Shown here one piece after another: positions 9,316 through 18,347 of a stretch of DNA of 62,140 bases. Where the stretch lies: positions 1 through 62,140 of the forward strand of contig CAJJDF010000045.1 in the NCBI GenBank assembly GCA_905182785.1, read 5' to 3'. A model generated the notes under the pieces. The model was not told where the DNA came from. It saw only the letters and a list, made by a program, of their open reading frames with translations, and searched no databases. The position numbers and the translations under genes were made by a program. Origin of the DNA: an uncultured Flavobacteriales bacterium. GTDB lineage: Bacteria; Bacteroidota; Bacteroidia; Flavobacteriales_D; CAJJDF01. Within the stretch, counting starts at the first letter, position 1, and each line of letters starts with the position of its first letter.

Positions 9316-9924
9316 TTAACTATTTATGCCAATCATTATAAGTAACATTTTTACCAATTGGGGTGCAAAATCCTTGAGCGAAACTGTGAGTTTTTTTAAA
9401 GTATAAAACAACCTAGATTTTATTGTTCCCTCAGAGCATTCAAGTGTTTCGGCAATTTCTTTGATGGATAAATGTTGAAAATAACGCATTACAAATGTTG
9501 ATTTTTGTTTCTCGTCTAGTTTTGCCAATTCCACTGTTAGTTTTTCACTAAATTGTGTATCCTGAAGTGAGTCCATTGCATTCATTGCTGTGTCTTTTAT
9601 TTGGTAACTTTCATCCAAGTTATAACTGGTGTTTTTTCTTACTGCTTGTTTTCTGTATTCGTTTTTACACATGTTGTTAGCTACCGAAAACATCCATGTT
9701 TTAAAATTTCTTTTTATATCAAATGACTTTGGTTTTTCTACAATTTTAGTAAACAAATCTTGCATGAAATCTTGTGCTTTTTCTTCATCTTGCCACAACA
9801 TTTTGTAAAAATAATTGACCAACATTCTATTATACCTGTCGTACAGCTCCGAAAAAGCCAGAGAATCCCTTTCTACAACTAATTGCATAATTTCATTATC
9901 GGTATGTGAAGAATATTTTGCCAT
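9316..9924 (-). CDS. RNA polymerase sigma factor, ECF subfamily
   Basis: A 202-residue sigma-70 family protein with only regions 2 and 4. Region 2 covers about residues 20-85, with the -10 recognition and core-binding stretch ending FKTWMFSVANNMCKNEYR. Region 4 covers about residues 125-185 and holds the helix-turn-helix LSIKEIAETLECSEGTIKSR. A hydrophobic tail (VKMLLIMIGINS) ends the protein. It sits between a DUF2723-like gene (6-base gap upstream) and a membrane protein that looks like its anti-sigma factor (4-base gap downstream), so all three are probably one operon. Target promoters cannot be inferred. Confidence 0.92.
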   Translation of the reverse strand: MAKYSSHTDNEIMQLVVERDSLAFSELYDRYNRMLVNYFYKMLWQDEEKAQDFMQDLFTKIVEKPKSFDIKRNFKTWMFSVANNMCKNEYRKQAVRKNTSYNLDESYQIKDTAMNAMDSLQDTQFSEKLTVELAKLDEKQKSTFVMRYFQHLSIKEIAETLECSEGTIKSRLFYTLKKLTVSLKDFAPQLVKMLLIMIGINS

Positions 9925-9930
9925 TAATTG

Positions 9931-10935
9931 CTACTTATTCAGTAGTGCTTCAACTTGTTTTTGTTTTCCTCCGCTCTCTCCTATTTTTCTGATAAGTATA
10001 TTTAATTGATTTTGTTTGGACTCCTCCAGGTTCTTCTTGTAATACTGAGACAATTGTAACAAAGGCAGCACATAATTCATATTTATATTCTTATCTGTAC
10101 TATTGATAGTACTATTAGAAATATAAATTTTAAGAAATTTAGTTTCCCAATTCCTCAATAAAATTTGACTATTATCAAATGTGCCTTTACTGTATTTTAA
10201 AGCTAATCCAGTTGGGTATAACTCATTTTTTAATTGTTTGAGAATAAGGTGAGAAACAGTAAGCGAATAGTAGACATTCTTGTTTTTGTTTTTTACAGCA
10301 ATGTCTTTTAATATTGTGATATTAGACGAATAACTTTTTGAAAAATTTAATCCTAATTCTTTCTTTTTTCTGGTTCTATATTCAGTATTTATCAATAAGT
10401 CATAATTAAGAACTATCACATCTCTTCTAATGTTCTCGATAGATTGAAGAATCCAAATTGGATAAGTATCGTCTTCCCCATAAGTAATTAAAATTCCATT
10501 TTGACTAACTGACATTAATGTATTGTAGGCATATTCTCTTAGGGCTGGCGATAGTTTTGAAGCTTTAAGCTTAGCAAAAAATTCTTTTTTCTTGGTTTCA
10601 TTTTGTGTTAATTCATAGTACTTTGCTAATTCAAAATACAATTCTGAATTAAAAGAGTTAAATTCATAAGCTTGCAAAAGGGAATTAAAATCTTTGTTTT
10701 TCGCATCACTATTCAAGTAATTGGTGTAATGCATATCAAATTTCATCTGAAGCGTGAATTGTCTTTGCGCATCTGTTTCTTTGTGTTCTAGTTGCACTTG
10801 ATCCTTGGTATTCTTATCTAGAATGACAGAATATTTGGAAACAGCTTTTTGTGTACTCCCTTTTTTTTCTGCACTTTGGGCCAATCCAATTGTGGGTATC
10901 ATTAAGATAAGAAGAAGGTAATAAATAGGTTTCAT
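9931..10935 (-). CDS. Secreted protein with TPR-like segment and DUF2723-like C-terminal motif
   Basis: A 334-residue protein with a signal peptide (residues 1-19, ending GLAQ). Residues 65-135 look helical and repeat-like (LLQAYEFNSFNSELYFELAK and following), compatible with TPRs. The segment ILITYGEDDTYPIWILQS, followed by RRDVIVLNYDLL, resembles the conserved stretch found after the membrane helices in DUF2723 proteins, where GDNDTFPLWYLQ and a VRxDVxVxN sequence occur. Here that region stands alone without the membrane domain. It is the first gene of the likely sigma/anti-sigma operon, so it may be linked to envelope stress sensing. Function unknown; the homology is from memory of the family pattern. 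Confidence 0.65.
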   Translation of the reverse strand: MKPIYYLLLILMIPTIGLAQSAEKKGSTQKAVSKYSVILDKNTKDQVQLEHKETDAQRQFTLQMKFDMHYTNYLNSDAKNKDFNSLLQAYEFNSFNSELYFELAKYYELTQNETKKKEFFAKLKASKLSPALREYAYNTLMSVSQNGILITYGEDDTYPIWILQSIENIRRDVIVLNYDLLINTEYRTRKKKELGLNFSKSYSSNITILKDIAVKNKNKNVYYSLTVSHLILKQLKNELYPTGLALKYSKGTFDNSQILLRNWETKFLKIYISNSTINSTDKNINMNYVLPLLQLSQYYKKNLEESKQNQLNILIRKIGESGGKQKQVEALLNK

Positions 10936-11008
10936 AAGTATAAAAATAAGGTTTCTCTTTGACTATTGGTACACTTAAGAATAAAATAGGTTCAATATGT
11001 GTCAAAAA

Positions 11009-11040
11009 AAAACCATCAACTTCAATAAGTTGATGGTTTT
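11009..11040 (-). terminator. Rho-independent terminator of the DUF4920 gene
   Basis: A 14-bp perfect stem (AAAACCATCAACTT paired with AAGTTGATGGTTTT) around CAAT, with A and T tracts on each side. It lies 21 bases beyond the stop of the minus-strand DUF4920 gene. Confidence 0.8.
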
Positions 11041-11060
11041 AATATTCTGTTTTTTTCTAC

Positions 11061-11621
11061 TTAGTTTTTTACCAAGATTCCTGTAGCAATAAATATTGGT
11101 TCAAAAACTGGTGCAATAACTGCATCATGTTTAGCTTGTAATTTAGCTTTTTTCTCTTCAGTAATGTCTTCATCTTCCATTTCATCCATGATGTAATGTT
11201 GTAAATCTGCTATCGAAGTTGTATCCATCATTGCTTCTCCTGTAAAGATTGCTTCTGTTCCTATTTCAGTATCAGTAGGAATAGTAAAATGATCTTTGAA
11301 CATTACTCTTACATCAGTAGAATCAGGTAATGTCACGATTACAAAACATCCTGCTTTTGCGCAAATGCTAGATAAATTTGTTTTTAATGTATAATTTGCT
11401 GTTTCTCCATTTGAGAATACTGTGGCAAAACTATCAATGCTAATTGCTGCTTCATCATTTACTGCTTGAGTTCCAAAATGAGTATAACCATCCATTTCTT
11501 GAACTGGTACAATAACCTCTTCTTCAGTTAGTACTTCTTCATCAGTTGATGTTTTTTCTTGTGCTTCTCCACAAGAAAATAAGATTGTTCCTGCGAACAA
11601 TAGGGTAATAAATTTTTTCAT
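11061..11621 (-). CDS. DUF4920 domain lipoprotein
   Basis: A 186-residue lipoprotein. The signal peptide ends in the lipobox LFSC, making Cys17 the lipidated residue. The body carries the DUF4920 pattern: a short C..KAGCF segment (ICAKAGCFVIVTL), then RVMFKDHFTIPTD, and a strand ending in GEAM. Members are small secreted proteins of Bacteroidota and other phyla with no established function; the two spaced cysteines suggest a possible metal or redox role, which is conjecture. An acidic region (EMEDEDITEEKKAK) follows near residue 155. It has its own -7 box and terminator, so it is a single-gene unit. Confidence 0.82.
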   Translation of the reverse strand: MKKFITLLFAGTILFSCGEAQEKTSTDEEVLTEEEVIVPVQEMDGYTHFGTQAVNDEAAISIDSFATVFSNGETANYTLKTNLSSICAKAGCFVIVTLPDSTDVRVMFKDHFTIPTDTEIGTEAIFTGEAMMDTTSIADLQHYIMDEMEDEDITEEKKAKLQAKHDAVIAPVFEPIFIATGILVKN

Positions 11622-11649
11622 TGTTTTTGTTTTCTTTGTAATTAAAGTG

Positions 11650-11657
11650 CAAATATA
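11650..11657 (-). promoter_or_regulatory. -7 box upstream of the DUF4920 gene
   Basis: TATATTTG on the minus strand, 28 bases upstream of the ATG at 11621, matches TAnnTTTG exactly. Confidence 0.55.
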
Positions 11658-11720
11658 AAGGAATAACTAGTTGGATTGAATTTTTGAAAATAAAATATCA
11701 CAAAGATTTAAACAAAAAAA

Positions 11721-11745
11721 AAGGCTAGAATATTATTCTAGCCTT
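11721..11745 (-). terminator. Terminator left behind by a decayed gene
   Basis: Perfect 11-bp stem (AAGGCTAGAAT with ATTCTAGCCTT) around ATT, with A and T tracts. It lies 23 bases beyond the stop of the gene remnant at 11769-11897 and serves no intact minus-strand gene. Confidence 0.75.
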
Positions 11746-11768
11746 TTTTTGTTTTATAAAATCGAACT

Positions 11769-11897
11769 TTACAATCCTCCTAAAGTTATTCCTGCAGAGA
11801 ATGGCATTAAATTTAAAACTCCCTAACTAGGAGAAGCATAACCTTGATTCATTTTAGTTAATCCATAATTAATATAAATCCATTCGTTTAAATTCAT
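11769..11897 (-). pseudogene. Remnant of the C-terminus of an outer-membrane-type protein
   Basis: Reading the minus strand from the ATG at 11897 gives 43 codons: INYGLTKMNQGYASPS, then an in-frame TAG at 11823-11825, then GVLNLMPFSAGITLGGL and TAA. The ending, alternating hydrophobic residues after a Gly/Ser-rich turn, is typical of the last strand of a beta-barrel, and a strong terminator follows. An in-frame TAA a few codons upstream and the lack of any longer frame show that the rest of the gene is gone. The parent family cannot be named. The remainder of the gap between 11658 and 12040 shows only a small palindrome (ACACGTAAGACGTGT, 11911-11925). Confidence 0.5.
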
Positions 11898-12040
11898 GTT
11901 GGTTATTATACACGTAAGACGTGTTTAATGATTTAAAAAGTTACAATAAAATTTACTATACCCAACTTTTAACTTAACTCAATCGTATATAAATTGAAAC
12001 AAAAAATAAATTTTTAATATAACTAAGTGTTTAAATGTGT

Positions 12041-12048
12041 TACATTTG
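12041..12048 (+). promoter_or_regulatory. -7 box upstream of a T9SS cargo gene
   Basis: TACATTTG matches TAnnTTTG and lies 21 bases upstream of the ATG at 12070. Confidence 0.55.
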
Positions 12049-12069
12049 AACAAATAAAACTAATTTAAA

Positions 12070-13104
12070 ATGAAAAAAACATTACTTTTTGCCGGGTTAT
12101 TATCTATTAACTTTGTAATGAATGCTCAAACAATTAATGATACAAACATAGCAGAATATGGAGATACAATTTTTAATGCAATAGACAACTCCCCTTCTAT
12201 TTCTCTTGGAACAACAGGAGCAGGAAATACATGGAATTTCTCTGGATTAATAACAAACAGTATTGATACAGTTGTTTTTTATCATCCCTATTTTGTTGCA
12301 GGAAATGCAGCTAATTCAACTTTTCCTTTAGCAACTCATGCCATTAAAGAAGATACGAATTTCGTGTTTTTACATAAAAAATCGGCTTCACTAGAATTAA
12401 TCGGCTTATCTAATGGAACAACTCATGTAGCTTCAGAAAATTCCGAAACAGTAATTACATTCCCAAGTTCTTATGGAACTACTTTTAATGATATTGCTAG
12501 AACGCAAACTGTGGTTTCTGGAGCAACTGCTGGATATCCTGTAGATTCTGTAAGAGTTATGAGTTCTACCGTTATTAATTCTGATTTTAATGCATCAGGA
12601 TCTTTAACAACTCCATTAGGTGTATTCTCCGCTATCAGACAATATTTGATAAGAACAACTAGGGATACTGTTTATGCTAAGATTTCAGGATTTTGGAATC
12701 CTTCACCAATTGTTACGCAACAAAACACAGCTTACAGTCACCAATATTGGTCGGATGCTGTAAATGCTAAATTTCCTTTAGTTTCTTATGATTTAACATC
12801 TGCTGGAGCTTTATCGGGAACTGTTTCTTGGACAAGAGGAGTTGTAGAATTGAATAATGTTGGAACTAAAGAATTGGAAAGAAAATCAATTAGCATTTAT
12901 CCAAACCCAGTTCAAAACACACTTACAATTGATAACCTAGATGCAATAAACAAAATCATAATTACAGATATTACTGGTAAAATTGTTTTTAAATCTGAAA
13001 AAAATAATCAAAAAAAATTGACTGTTGATTTCTTGAACAAAGGAATTTACATCTTAACTATTGAAACAGATACTTACATTGGGACTACTAAGTTTATCAA
13101 GTAA
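12070..13104 (+). CDS. Secreted protein with type IX secretion (Por) C-terminal sorting domain
   Basis: A 344-residue exported protein. The signal peptide covers about residues 1-19 (ending MNAQ). The mature part (about 20-265) is rich in Thr, Ser and Asn with alternating hydrophobics, a beta-sandwich-like composition I cannot assign to a family. The last 75 residues are a type A T9SS sorting domain: SIYPNPVQNTLTIDNL, then ITDITGKIVF, then GIYILTIETD and a short basic FIK end. The protein should be carried across the outer membrane by T9SS, trimmed and attached to the surface or released. It stands alone between its own -7 box and a strong terminator. Function of the passenger is unknown. Confidence 0.85.
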   Translation: MKKTLLFAGLLSINFVMNAQTINDTNIAEYGDTIFNAIDNSPSISLGTTGAGNTWNFSGLITNSIDTVVFYHPYFVAGNAANSTFPLATHAIKEDTNFVFLHKKSASLELIGLSNGTTHVASENSETVITFPSSYGTTFNDIARTQTVVSGATAGYPVDSVRVMSSTVINSDFNASGSLTTPLGVFSAIRQYLIRTTRDTVYAKISGFWNPSPIVTQQNTAYSHQYWSDAVNAKFPLVSYDLTSAGALSGTVSWTRGVVELNNVGTKELERKSISIYPNPVQNTLTIDNLDAINKIIITDITGKIVFKSEKNNQKKLTVDFLNKGIYILTIETDTYIGTTKFIK

Positions 13105-13121
13105 GACAAAACATACTGCAT

Positions 13122-13162
13122 AAAAAAGAGAGTCTTGGAATTTCCAAGACTCTCTTTTTTTG
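13122..13162. terminator. Bidirectional terminator between the T9SS cargo gene and mnmA
   Basis: Long near-perfect palindrome GAGAGTCTTGGAA / TTCCAAGACTCTC with A-tract on one side and T-tract on the other, in the gap between two convergent genes. It can stop transcription from both. Confidence 0.85.
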
Positions 13163-13176
13163 TTTAAACTTTTTTT

Positions 13177-14352
13177 TTAGGAAATCACTCCAGATCCAAG
13201 CAATTCATCTTCTATATACCAAGCAGCAAACTGCCCTGCTGTAATTCCTCTTTGAGGATTTTCGAATGTGATATACAATTCATTTTCTTTTTGAATTAAT
13301 TTGGCTTTTTCCAAATCTTGACGGTATCTAATTCTTACCAAACACTCAAGCTCTTCAACAGCTTTAAGTTTTAAGTCCGTTCTTATCCAATGGATTTCTT
13401 TATCTATTACTTTCAATGCTTTTCTGTACAAGCCAGGATGATTATCACCTTGTCCTACATACACAACATTTTCAATTACATCTGTAGCAATCACAAACAA
13501 AGGGAAAGGCGTTCCTCCTACTCCCAATCCTTTTCTTTGTCCTGTTGTAAAATAATGTGCTCCGGTATGTTGTCCTTTGTTTTTACCGTCTTCTACTGCA
13601 TAAACAAACGGAGCTGCCAAATTTTCTATCTCTGTTTTTGATTCGTAAGTTTTATACTGCTCAAACTCCTCTGGAATCTCTATTATTTCTCCTTTTTTTG
13701 GTTGTAATTGTTGTTGTAAAAAGTCAGGTAATTTTATCTTTCCTACAAAACATAATCCTTGAGAATCTTTTTTATTCGCAGTAACCAATCCTTGCTCTTG
13801 AGCAATTTTTCTTACTTCACTTTTTTGTAAATCTCCTATTGGGAATATTGCTTTGGATAATTGAAATTGATTCAATTGGCATAAGAAGTAACTTTGGTCT
13901 TTGTTTTTGTCTTTTCCTGCCAATAATTTGTGCATTTCAACTCCATTAATTATTTCAGAATCTTTTCTGCAATAATGACCTGTAGCAACAAAATCGGCTC
14001 CTAAGTTAAGAGCGGCTTCTAAAAAAACATCAAATTTTATTTCACGATTACACAATACATCAGGATTTGGTGTTCTTCCAGCTTGGTACTCTGCAAACAT
14101 ATAATCTACAATCCTTTCTTTATATTCTGCACTTAAATCTAACGTTTGGTATGGAATATCCAATTGCTCTGCAATTGCTAAAGCATCATTACTATCTTCT
14201 ACCCAAGGACATTCATTATTGATTACTACGGTTTCGTCATGCCAGTTCTTCATGAATAATCCTATGACATTGTATCCTTCTTGTTTCAAAAGATAGGCTG
14301 CAACACTAGAATCTACTCCTCCCGATAATCCAACTACAACTGTTTTTTGCAT
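13177..14352 (-). CDS. mnmA: tRNA-specific 2-thiouridylase
   Basis: Thiolates U34 of tRNA-Lys, -Glu and -Gln in the cytosol, using ATP and a persulfide donor. The N-terminal PP-loop motif GLSGGVDSS (residues 8-16) activates the tRNA. The first catalytic Cys is in [13 protein letters not shown] near residue 100, and the second in DSQGLCFVG near residue 200. The C-terminal half contains the usual [11 protein letters not shown] and the final [12 protein letters not shown] barrel segment. The length of 391 residues is slightly above the common 360-370 but normal for Bacteroidota. The ATG at 14352 has a perfect -7 box 24 bases upstream. It is a single-gene unit. Confidence 0.96.
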   Translation of the reverse strand: MQKTVVVGLSGGVDSSVAAYLLKQEGYNVIGLFMKNWHDETVVINNECPWVEDSNDALAIAEQLDIPYQTLDLSAEYKERIVDYMFAEYQAGRTPNPDVLCNREIKFDVFLEAALNLGADFVATGHYCRKDSEIINGVEMHKLLAGKDKNKDQSYFLCQLNQFQLSKAIFPIGDLQKSEVRKIAQEQGLVTANKKDSQGLCFVGKIKLPDFLQQQLQPKKGEIIEIPEEFEQYKTYESKTEIENLAAPFVYAVEDGKNKGQHTGAHYFTTGQRKGLGVGGTPFPLFVIATDVIENVVYVGQGDNHPGLYRKALKVIDKEIHWIRTDLKLKAVEELECLVRIRYRQDLEKAKLIQKENELYITFENPQRGITAGQFAAWYIEDELLGSGVIS

Positions 14353-14375
14353 TTTTTTAATTACTTTTTATACTG

Positions 14376-14383
14376 CAAAGTTA
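14376..14383 (-). promoter_or_regulatory. -7 box upstream of mnmA
   Basis: TAACTTTG on the minus strand, 24 bases upstream of the mnmA ATG. Confidence 0.55.
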
Positions 14384-14474
14384 GGGAATTCTTTTTTACT
14401 GTGTGTTTTATGCTAGAAAGGATTCTCGAGTTATTTAGTTGCCGTTTTCTAGTTCCTGATTTTGGATTCTCGAA

Positions 14475-14537
14475 TTAGTCTTCGTCTCTAATCAGATGAA
14501 CAAAAGTTCTACTGAACGGAGTCGAAGTGTTTTCATT
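14475..14537 (+). repeat. Dispersed palindromic repeat, copy A
   Basis: A stretch starting TTAGTCTTCG and ending CGGAGTCGAAGTG then TTTTCATT. It aligns along its length with 21027-21092. This copy has drifted: the left arm TCTTCGTCTCTAATCAGA pairs poorly with the right arm GAACGGAGTCGAAG, while in copy B both arms are perfect. Both copies sit between the 5' ends or ends of housekeeping genes, not inside them. Confidence 0.6.
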
Positions 14538-14588
14538 CCTACTATGTCGTATATCAAAAAATCTCATCTCTTTTTCTTCAGAAAAAAA

Positions 14589-16385
14589 CTACAAATTATC
14601 ATTCAACTTCACAATTCCATTGTTACCAAGAATAATAGGCAAATCAGAAACTCTATTTTCTTCTGGCCCATTTTCTAATTTAAGAACTCCTCTTGGGCAA
14701 ACCGCACTACAAATACCACAACCTACACAAGATGAACGAACGATATTTTGCCCTTTTTGAGCGTAAGCTCTCACATCAATACCCATTTCACAATAGGTGG
14801 AACAATTTCCACAAGAAATACATTGGCCTCCATTTGTAGTAATTCTAAATCTGGATTTGAATCTTTGTACAATTCCCAAATAAGCTGCTAATGGACAACC
14901 AAATCTACACCAAGTTCTGTTTCCTAACATAGGATAAAATCCTGTCCCAATAATTCCCGAAAATACAGAGCCAATAAAGAATCCATACCATTTACGGACA
15001 TCAAACGAACTTAGTCCCAAAACGGTAGACTCTCCTGTGAAGAAAGTATACAAAACGAAAGCTGTCATAAGAATTGCAAAAACCAAAACTGCATGAATCA
15101 TCCACCTCTCCAATTTCCATGCTTTCATAGATTTATCGGATAATTGACGGTAAGGATCTCCCAAAGTTTCTGCCAATCCTCCACATCCACAAACCCATGA
15201 ACAATACCATCTTTTTCCAAAGAAATAGACAAAAACAGGTACTCCAACTACAAAAAGAGCAATTCCCCAAACCAACATAAAGATTCCTAAAGTTCCTTTT
15301 TCTAGCATTCCATTGATATTCCATTCGAAAAAGAAATCATAATCAAGTGGCCACATATTTGCAAAGTTGAAGCTATATTCATTCAAACTCGCTAATATCT
15401 CTGGGATTAAAAAAGCAAATCCTAATTGGAAGAACATCACAGAAATTGTTCTAATAATTTGATACTTATTGTGACGGTATTTTATAATCATCCTCACTCC
15501 CATAACCGTCATAGCAAGTGTGTACATTAATCCATACAAAAACCATTGAGAAGCCTCCCCTCCTCCACTCAAAAACTTTTTAAGTGGATCTACCATTACA
15601 ATCCAAGGAGTGATATAATAAGGAAACCAATAGAGTAAAACATAAAACCCTATTAAAAACGTTCCAACAATTATTCCTATCCAACCCCGGCTTGTTGCTG
15701 CACTTTTATAAATTCCATCATTTTTTATTCCTGGATATTTTTTTAAATCTGGCAAAACACTAATCACAACACCAATAGAAGCAAATATTAACGTCAATAA
15801 AAACAACAACCACCTATTTTCTGTTACAAAACCTGTTGTAGATTTTTTTGTGATTTTAAATAAATACTCAGAATATTTATTTTCATCAAACCCCATTGAA
15901 TTGATTACACTTTGATCAATATCAGTTTTCTTATTGGTAAGAATATCGTTTAATTCTTCTTTGTTTTTAAGTTCTCTTTCAAATACCCATCCTAAATTCT
16001 CTGTAATTAATTTATGCTTGGCACTGTCTTCTATTGTTGCTTCGGAAAAAGTTTGATTGACAGACTCCAGACTAAAATCTAGTTTGTTATCGAGGGTAGA
16101 ATGGTAAATAAGTGTTGAAATATCTTTGTCTGAAATTCCAAATTCATTTACTATTCTTTCGTTAGATTGATTCAGCATTTTTTTCAATTCTGCAACAAAA
16201 GAGAATTGATTAGAATAAGGTTTATTACTTATATCTTTAAAAACGTCCGTTTTTTTGGCAAACTGATACTTTCCCTTTACACTTTCGGATAAAGACTCTG
16301 GAGTTAATTCATAGTTACCAAAAGAAAGCAAAACGATAAAAAAACCGAATGAAATAATAAAAATTGCTAAACCGATTTTTTTCAT
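14589..16385 (-). CDS. Membrane-bound 4Fe-4S polyferredoxin (NapH/NosR-like)
   Basis: A 598-residue membrane protein. After an N-terminal helix (about residues 5-24) comes an unassigned, probably periplasmic, helical domain of about 165 residues. A membrane domain with several helices follows. The cytoplasmic CSWVCGCGG and CRFGCPLA motifs are the Cys signatures seen after membrane helices in NapH/NosR/CcoG-type proteins. Two ferredoxin motifs end the protein: CISCGNCSTYC and CVGCGICSAVCP, each fit for a 4Fe-4S cluster. It should pass electrons across or along the inner membrane. The partner is not encoded nearby, so the pathway is unknown; NosR is less likely because no FMN-binding domain is evident. 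It ends on TAG. Confidence 0.82.
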   Translation of the reverse strand: MKKIGLAIFIISFGFFIVLLSFGNYELTPESLSESVKGKYQFAKKTDVFKDISNKPYSNQFSFVAELKKMLNQSNERIVNEFGISDKDISTLIYHSTLDNKLDFSLESVNQTFSEATIEDSAKHKLITENLGWVFERELKNKEELNDILTNKKTDIDQSVINSMGFDENKYSEYLFKITKKSTTGFVTENRWLLFLLTLIFASIGVVISVLPDLKKYPGIKNDGIYKSAATSRGWIGIIVGTFLIGFYVLLYWFPYYITPWIVMVDPLKKFLSGGGEASQWFLYGLMYTLAMTVMGVRMIIKYRHNKYQIIRTISVMFFQLGFAFLIPEILASLNEYSFNFANMWPLDYDFFFEWNINGMLEKGTLGIFMLVWGIALFVVGVPVFVYFFGKRWYCSWVCGCGGLAETLGDPYRQLSDKSMKAWKLERWMIHAVLVFAILMTAFVLYTFFTGESTVLGLSSFDVRKWYGFFIGSVFSGIIGTGFYPMLGNRTWCRFGCPLAAYLGIVQRFKSRFRITTNGGQCISCGNCSTYCEMGIDVRAYAQKGQNIVRSSCVGCGICSAVCPRGVLKLENGPEENRVSDLPIILGNNGIVKLNDNL

Positions 16386-16518
16386 GAGACTTGTTTTAAT
16401 TGAAATTACTTAAAAATAGTAACTTAATAGTTCTTAAATCGAATCAATACTCCAAACCATACAGTTTTTAAATGTTATTTTTTAGTAACTTTAAAATTAT
16501 ACAATCAAACCCTTGATT

Positions 16519-18165
16519 ATGAAACTAGTTTACTCAATATTATTCTCTACTATTCTTCTTTTCGGAAATTCACTTTCACAATGCGATACTTCCGTCAATA
16601 AATTAATGTTGGTAGGTGATAGTTGGGCAAAATTTTCTTTTGATTTTGAATCTATCCCAACTAACTTAGACCGATTTGGATTTACAAATATCGGAATGTA
16701 TTCCGACAATAACTTATCCATAAATGGAGCCGTTTCTGATGATTTTTTAACACCTGCTGGAAAAAATGCTATTCAAAATGGATTTGCCAATAACCCTAAC
16801 ATTGAATGGGTAAATTTGAGTATTGGAGGAAATGATATTCTTAATAATTGGAATAAATCAATGGATACTGTTGCAACAGATTCTTTACTGGACGCTACAA
16901 TGCTTAGAATTGATAGCATTATTCAATATATAAAATCTACAAAATCAACTGTGAAGATTTACATATCAGGATATGATTTTGCAAATTTTGGAGAAGTAAT
17001 TATGACTTATGCAGCCCCAACTTTTCATCCATTTTATTCTAGATGGAACGGGATGGGCAAGCCTGATTTTGAGGAAATGAATAAATTATTAACTCGAGCT
17101 TCATTAAAATTTGATGTTTTGGTATCGGGTAATCACAATGTGTTTTACAAAAGTGCATTGGGGCTAATGCAATACCTGTACGGACAAACAACTGCTCTTG
17201 GAGTTGCACCAGGAGGAATTTATCTTCCCAAAACGGTTCCTTTGCCTGGAGGAAGGTTGGATTACCCAACTCCAAAAATAATGATGAATGATTATGTCGT
17301 TTTTAAAGATTGTTTTCATTTAAGTAACGGAGGGTTTGAGATGTTCTACAAATATCATTTTGAGCAATATTATTGGGGTGAGTTAAGAAATAAAAAAGAC
17401 ATCTCTATTGTTTCTGAAGGAGGAAATAAGGATGGGGGAATTACTTCACTCTCTTCTATAAGTCCTGCAAATGTAACCGTTGGAAACAATTCAACAACAG
17501 GAGTATCTAAAGGGATTGTAAGCTTTAATACGAGTTCTGTTCCTTCATCTACCGTGATTCATAGCGGAAATTTATTTTTGTATCGAGATAACTTAACGGG
17601 ATCTTTACCTTCTTTTAATAAAGTAATCTTAGAGGTGAAGAAAGGAAATTTTGGAACTTCAACTTCTTTAGATTTTGGAGATTATGCTTCTATAGCCGAT
17701 AAAGTAGACACAGCTTGTGTATTTGGTACTGTGAAAGAAAATGGGTATTGGCTAAGAATAAAATTACCTACAGGTTTATTAACTGAAATTAACACGATTG
17801 GCTCTACGCAGTTCAGAATATCTATGATTGATAGTATGAATGGAAGTACTCTATTTTATTCTACGGGAGACTCCATTAACAAGCCATTTTTAGATTTAGA
17901 GTATTTTAATCCAGCTTCTTTGGCCGAAAACCAATTAAGAAAAAATATCACACTTTATCCAAATCCTTCTTCTAGCAATTTTATATCGGTTCAAAACCTG
18001 ACAGATTTTGAAGGAAATGTAATCGCAATTGATTTGACTGGAAGGCAATTTCCAATCTCTTTTTCAGGTTCTCAATTGAATATTTCAAAACTTTCGCAAG
18101 GAATTTACTTTATCGTATTTAAAGATGATGACTTTACCTACACGAAACGTTTTGTCAAATTATAA
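16519..18165 (+). CDS. T9SS-exported SGNH/GDSL-family hydrolase
   Basis: The ATG at 16519 gives a clean signal peptide (MKLVYSILFSTILLFGNSLS), better than the TTG two codons upstream. The passenger has SGNH landmarks: LVGDSWA near residue 30 (block I, nucleophile Ser), SIGGND near residue 100 (block III Gly and Asn), and DCFHLSNGG near residue 270 (block V Asp and His). A second domain (about 290-460) is beta-rich and contains FNTSSVPSSTVIHSGNLFL, like the DNRLRE/TIGR-type repeats that often precede sorting tails. The last 75 residues are a T9SS sorting domain beginning LYPNPSSSN and ending FVKL. It probably cleaves an ester or lipid at the cell surface; substrate unknown. Confidence 0.8.
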   Translation: MKLVYSILFSTILLFGNSLSQCDTSVNKLMLVGDSWAKFSFDFESIPTNLDRFGFTNIGMYSDNNLSINGAVSDDFLTPAGKNAIQNGFANNPNIEWVNLSIGGNDILNNWNKSMDTVATDSLLDATMLRIDSIIQYIKSTKSTVKIYISGYDFANFGEVIMTYAAPTFHPFYSRWNGMGKPDFEEMNKLLTRASLKFDVLVSGNHNVFYKSALGLMQYLYGQTTALGVAPGGIYLPKTVPLPGGRLDYPTPKIMMNDYVVFKDCFHLSNGGFEMFYKYHFEQYYWGELRNKKDISIVSEGGNKDGGITSLSSISPANVTVGNNSTTGVSKGIVSFNTSSVPSSTVIHSGNLFLYRDNLTGSLPSFNKVILEVKKGNFGTSTSLDFGDYASIADKVDTACVFGTVKENGYWLRIKLPTGLLTEINTIGSTQFRISMIDSMNGSTLFYSTGDSINKPFLDLEYFNPASLAENQLRKNITLYPNPSSSNFISVQNLTDFEGNVIAIDLTGRQFPISFSGSQLNISKLSQGIYFIVFKDDDFTYTKRFVKL

Positions 18166-18347
18166 CATTTGAAAAAATTCTTTAATCCAGTTTCATCTAC
18201 TTACGATTTACATCCAGTTGGATATCCTAATCAGCAATAGTTAAAAATACAAAAAAAAACTTAATATAAATTTTACTCTATAAGTATAAGGCTGTTAACC
18301 CGTTTTTTTTGTAACTTTTGGATATAAACAAGTTAGCTCTCATTGAA

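Noticed and set aside
14589-16385. NosR of a nitrous-oxide reduction cluster
   Set aside because: No nosZ, nosD, nosL or other nos genes are adjacent, and no FMN-binding domain is visible.
18166-18240. In-frame extension of 23 codons after the SGNH gene stop (reads FFNPVSSTYDLHPVGYPNQQ)
   Set aside because: The T9SS domain already ends properly at FVKL and TAA; the extension has no homology I recognise and is likely chance.
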